Assembly (NCBI GenBank): GCA_900314165.1
Contig: OMUE01000212.1
Location: forward strand, 1 to 8,314
DNA from: an uncultured Acidaminococcus sp.
Lineage (GTDB): Bacteria > Bacillota_C > Negativicutes > Acidaminococcales > Acidaminococcaceae
Direction: 5' to 3'
DNA: 8,314 nucleotides
Under the pieces are notes generated by a model. That model had not been told where the DNA came from and ran no database searches. It saw only the letters and a program-made list of their open reading frames with translations. Shown here one piece after another: positions 6,887 to 8,314 of the stretch. Numbering within the stretch: the stretch's first letter is position 1; every line of letters starts with the position of its first letter. The position numbers and the translations under genes were made by a program.

Positions 6887-7114
6887 GCCTTTATTCAGCA
6901 AACTTTTGTTCGAATAAAGCCGTGATAAAATTTTCTTAAATCCGGAGGAAAAACAGGGAAAAATAAATTTTCTTGGGATTTTTGAGAAATCTTACACAGC
7001 CAGAAATTCGCAAAAGCCTAGGTATGATGCGGCTTTGTAGCTTCATTATCCTAAAAGTAATCCTATACCTTGAGAAACGGACCTTAAATTTTCCCTTCTA
7101 AAATTGCAGACTTG
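6887..7114. other. AT-rich gene-free spacer
   Basis: I see no gene here. It contains an 8-bp inverted repeat CTTTATTC/GAATAAAG (6889-6896 with 6912-6919), a near-match to a LexA box on the minus strand (6899-6912), a TGATAAAAT extended -10-like string (6923-6931) and a GGAGG at 6944-6948 that is followed by no start codon. AAATTTTCTT occurs twice (6928-6937 and 6965-6974). None of these is tied to a coding region. Confidence 0.5.
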
Positions 7115-7123
7115 TGCTATAAT
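7115..7123 (+). promoter_or_regulatory. Extended -10 promoter of the small SOS gene
   Basis: TGCTATAAT is a perfect -10 (7118-7123) with the TGn extension; the -35 is weak. The start point would be near 7130, just before the LexA box. Confidence 0.72.
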
Positions 7124-7134
7124 AAACACATAAA

Positions 7135-7148
7135 CGAACAAATGTTCA
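7135..7148 (+). promoter_or_regulatory. LexA (DinR) operator
   Basis: CGAACAAATGTTCA matches the Gram-positive SOS box CGAACRNRYGTTCG in 13 of 14 places; only the last base differs. It sits about 5 to 19 bases after the expected transcription start, where bound LexA would block initiation. Confidence 0.8.
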
Positions 7149-7161
7149 ATATCGACAATCC

Positions 7162-7169
7162 GAGGGGGT
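7162..7169 (+). promoter_or_regulatory. Ribosome binding site fixing ATG 7178
   Basis: GAGGGGGT is eight bases before ATG 7178. It rules out the longer frame starting at ATG 7112, whose first codons contain the -10 element and the LexA box. Confidence 0.65.
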
Positions 7170-7177
7170 ATGACAAC

Positions 7178-7375
7178 ATGGGGAAAGTGAGACGGCATAT
7201 TCGGAATCTGCACGATGGGTCCGAAGATGGAGAGAGATTGTTTGATGCCATCGTGTGTGAGGGAGGCAGGGTGACTATTGAATTAAAGACCAGCAAGAAG
7301 CAGCTGGTGCAGGTTCCCTGGGAAGATATTTTGCTGCAGGTGGAGGCAGCGAAACGGGCAAGTTCAGAAGGATAA
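7178..7375 (+). CDS. LexA-controlled 65-aa protein of unknown function
   Basis: I do not recognise this protein. It is small and soluble, with a basic start (MGKVRRHIRNLH), an acidic turn (DGSEDGERLFDA), a short beta-rich middle (IVCEGGRVTIELKTSKK) and a closing amphipathic helix (VPWEDILLQVEAAKRA). There is no membrane segment, signal peptide or metal-binding cluster; one cysteine. The start is set by GAGGGGGT at 7162-7169. The unit is complete: extended -10 promoter at 7115-7123, LexA box at 7135-7148, one gene, and a terminator at 7421-7467. It should therefore be switched on by DNA damage. By its position it could be an SOS-induced inhibitor, a cell-division brake or a mobile-element switch, but the sequence does not decide between these. 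Confidence 0.75.
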   Translation: MGKVRRHIRNLHDGSEDGERLFDAIVCEGGRVTIELKTSKKQLVQVPWEDILLQVEAAKRASSEG

Positions 7376-7420
7376 AGATGTTACCATAACAGTCTGTATT
7401 TAGTACGGAGCTGTCAGACG

Positions 7421-7467
7421 GAGCTATCTACGTTGACCGGAAGGTCATGTGGATGGCTCTTTTTTTT
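7421..7467 (+). terminator. Intrinsic terminator of the SOS gene
   Basis: GAGCTATCTA (7421-7430) pairs with TGGATGGCTC (7450-7459; two G-U pairs). Inside it TGACC pairs with GGTCA around a GGAA loop, and eight T follow (7460-7467). It separates the SOS unit from the GC-rich block downstream. Confidence 0.88.
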
Positions 7468-7472
7468 GTTTC

Positions 7473-7528
7473 CCGGCTCAAGGTTCATCCCTGGACGCGG
7501 GGACGCCCAGAGCGGCGAGCCGGACCTT
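7473..7528 (+). repeat. GC-rich interleaved inverted repeats in the sigma-gene leader
   Basis: CCGGCTC (7473-7479) pairs with GAGCCGG (7517-7523), while the adjacent AAGGT (7480-7484) could pair with ACCTT (7524-7528). With no linker bases a true pseudoknot is unlikely, so these would be alternative folds. A T-rich TTATTTTT follows (7527-7534), so it may also act as a weak terminator. Confidence 0.4.
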
Positions 7529-7553
7529 ATTTTTCGTCAGCCTACTGGGGTGG

Positions 7554-7588
7554 TTGACCATGGAAGCGAGGATGCATCTCATGGTCAA
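7554..7588. repeat. Perfect 9-bp inverted repeat, possible operator or RNA hairpin
   Basis: TTGACCATG (7554-7562) and CATGGTCAA (7580-7588) flank a 17-base centre that itself contains the palindrome GATGCATC (7571-7578). It lies about 57 bases before the sigma-like gene and could bind a dimeric regulator or fold in the leader RNA. Confidence 0.6.
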
Positions 7589-7610
7589 TACAGACAGGCA
7601 GCCTATATGC

Positions 7611-7639
7611 GTCTTCGCTTCGCATTTTGCGAAGGAGAC
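7611..7639 (+). promoter_or_regulatory. Hairpin that covers the ribosome binding site of the sigma-like gene
   Basis: CTTCGCA (7618-7624) pairs with TGCGAAG (7628-7634) around a TTT loop, and GTCT (7611-7614) can pair with AGAC (7636-7639). The AAGGAG ribosome binding site (7632-7637) lies inside the right arm, so the fold would restrict translation unless opened. Confidence 0.55.
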
Positions 7640-7644
7640 CGCAC

Positions 7645-8199
7645 ATGGGCAACCAAGAGAAAACCAGAGTCAAAGAGCAGTATTTTATTCCCCTGGAAGT
7701 GAAGGAGGGAACCATCATCACGAAGGAATTTGAAGACGCACCACGGATGTGGTCGAAGATCGGGAACCGGAAGGTCCGCACCATCCTGGTTCCGGCCACC
7801 AGGGAACAGTACGAGGCCTACATGCGGCCGGAGTGGAAGGAAGACAAACGGCAGCAGCGGCTGGCCGAAAAGCGCAGGAAGCAGGAGGAGGACAAGACCC
7901 TCCAGGGCTGGGATACGCCTGTATCCTACGAGCAGCTGCGGGAAACGGGATATGGATTCCTGGGGGCAACGGAACAGGACAGTCTGGAAGAGATTGTGGA
8001 GAAAGAAGAACTCCTGGAAGCCCTGCGGCGGGAGCTGGCCCAGCTGGAAGAACTGGACCGAACCATCCTGAAGATGACGGCCCACGGCATCAGCGAAGCG
8101 GCCATCGGCCGGGAAGTGGGCCTTTCCCAGAAGGGAGTCAACAAACGGAAGCACCGGCTGCTGGCAGAACTGCGGAAGCGTCTGGAAGAATATCGGTAA
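7645..8199 (+). CDS. Sigma-70 region 4-like helix-turn-helix protein
   Basis: A 184-residue protein ending in a sigma-70 region 4-type helix-turn-helix: LEELDRTILKM (134-144), then GISEAAIGREVGLSQKGVNK (148-167) and RKHRLLAELRKRL (168-180). It probably binds promoter DNA or acts with RNA polymerase. Region 2 is missing, so it is not a complete sigma factor. Residues 1-60 include a VPATREQYEAYMRPEW segment, followed by a highly charged, probably helical stretch (about 62-85); this layout is common in regulators carried by Clostridia integrative elements, from memory. The start is ATG 7645, seven bases after AAGGAG (7632-7637); in-frame TTG 7627 lies before that site and is rejected. The leader can hide the ribosome binding site in a hairpin. 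About 60% GC in a sampled line, the highest in the window. No membrane segment. Confidence 0.8.
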   Translation: MGNQEKTRVKEQYFIPLEVKEGTIITKEFEDAPRMWSKIGNRKVRTILVPATREQYEAYMRPEWKEDKRQQRLAEKRRKQEEDKTLQGWDTPVSYEQLRETGYGFLGATEQDSLEEIVEKEELLEALRRELAQLEELDRTILKMTAHGISEAAIGREVGLSQKGVNKRKHRLLAELRKRLEEYR

Positions 8200-8292
8200 A
8201 ACTTTTTTCAAAAAAGGGTACTTACCTCCGGGTATTTTGTCCTGTTATGGGTGAAGGGTGAAAGAAGAGCCCTTGAGAGAGGAGGAAAACCC
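8200..8292 (+). other. Leader between the sigma-like gene and the next gene
   Basis: 93 bases with CTTTTTT-C-AAAAAAG (8202-8216), GGGTA twice (8216-8220 and 8230-8234) and an AGGAGG ribosome binding site (8280-8285) before ATG 8293. The frame of the sigma-like gene has no further stop between its TAA and that ATG. No convincing promoter is visible, so the two genes may share one transcript. Confidence 0.45.
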
Positions 8293-8314
8293 ATGAAAAA
8301 GGAAGGACGCCTTC
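8293..8314 (+). CDS. Start of a further gene, cut by the window end
   Basis: ATG 8293 is seven bases after a perfect AGGAGG (8280-8285). Only MKKEGRL is visible, too little for identification. It is probably co-transcribed with the sigma-like gene. Confidence 0.6.

Noticed and set aside
6529..6917. Open frames of 70-87 codons across the CRISPR and leader (6529-6741, 6654-6917) and on the opposite strand (6451-6715)
   Set aside because: They translate through the repeats and hairpins, lack ribosome binding sites and give no recognisable protein; the region is better explained as RNA.
6923..6948. TGATAAAAT extended -10-like string followed by a GGAGG
   Set aside because: No start codon or gene follows at a sensible distance, and AT-rich spacers produce such strings by chance.
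7112..7177. Longer start (ATG 7112) for the SOS gene
   Set aside because: The extra 22 codons contain the -10 element and the LexA box, so they would be upstream of or at the transcription start; ATG 7178 has a good ribosome binding site.
7473..7528. H-type pseudoknot from CCGGCTC/GAGCCGG and AAGGT/ACCTT
   Set aside because: The two stems abut with no linker bases on either side, which makes a real pseudoknot sterically unlikely; listed only as alternative pairings.
8203..8216. Programmed frameshift in the sigma-like gene at TTTTTTC and AAAAAAG
   Set aside because: Both heptamers lie after the stop codon of that gene, so they cannot shift its frame.
7749..8261. A 170-codon frame overlapping the sigma-like gene in another frame, and opposite-strand frames of up to 202 codons
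   Set aside because: Composition is Gly/Arg/Pro-rich, as expected for a shadow of a GC-rich gene, and the sigma-like frame shows a clear helix-turn-helix.

Overview
The window looks like a mosaic accessory region from a low-to-mid GC member of the Clostridia, probably a gut Lachnospiraceae or Ruminococcaceae relative. The grounds are strong AGGAGG-type ribosome binding sites, extended -10 promoters, a Gram-positive LexA box (CGAAC-N4-GTTC), and sigma-like and ACT proteins of kinds common in those families. No rRNA, tRNA, integrase or transposase is visible. Base composition changes sharply from block to block. Hand counts of single 60-base lines give about 30% GC in the first and fifth genes, 30-42% in the first half of mcrB, 47-60% from the mcrB motor domain into mcrC, and about 60% in the sigma-like gene. 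This points to pieces of different origin.

Layout, all on the plus strand. (1) 48-1283: the C-terminal part of a large helicase/nuclease-like protein. Its open frame is closed by stops just upstream, so it is either truncated or frameshifted. (2) 1391-1759: a small ACT-domain protein that resembles a chromosomal housekeeping gene. (3) 1823-6525: a three-gene defence cluster. It holds mcrB (N-terminal recognition region, EVE-like reader domain and AAA+ GTPase), mcrC (PD-(D/E)XK nuclease, overlapping mcrB by 14 bases) and, 19 bases later, an AlbA_2/Schlafen-type protein. Together they look like a type IV, modified-DNA-dependent restriction system with an extra member. (4) 6526-7177: a gene-free stretch. 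It contains an extended -10 promoter, a GC-rich structured segment, a two-repeat one-spacer CRISPR unit without cas genes, an excellent intrinsic terminator, and then an AT-rich spacer. (5) 7115-7467: a complete small SOS unit, with an extended -10 promoter, a LexA box, a 65-codon gene of unknown function and its own terminator. (6) 7468-8314: a GC-rich block with a 184-aa sigma-70 region-4-like protein, behind a leader that can hide its ribosome binding site, and the first seven codons of another gene. This last block resembles the regulatory end of an integrative or conjugative element, but that is inference.

Working together: McrB would recognise modified bases and translocate using GTP, McrC would cut, and the AlbA_2 protein may add nucleic-acid binding or cleavage. 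The most unusual items are the self-contained promoter-structured leader-repeat-spacer-repeat-terminator unit and the adjacent LexA-controlled small gene. Neither can be assigned a function from sequence alone.
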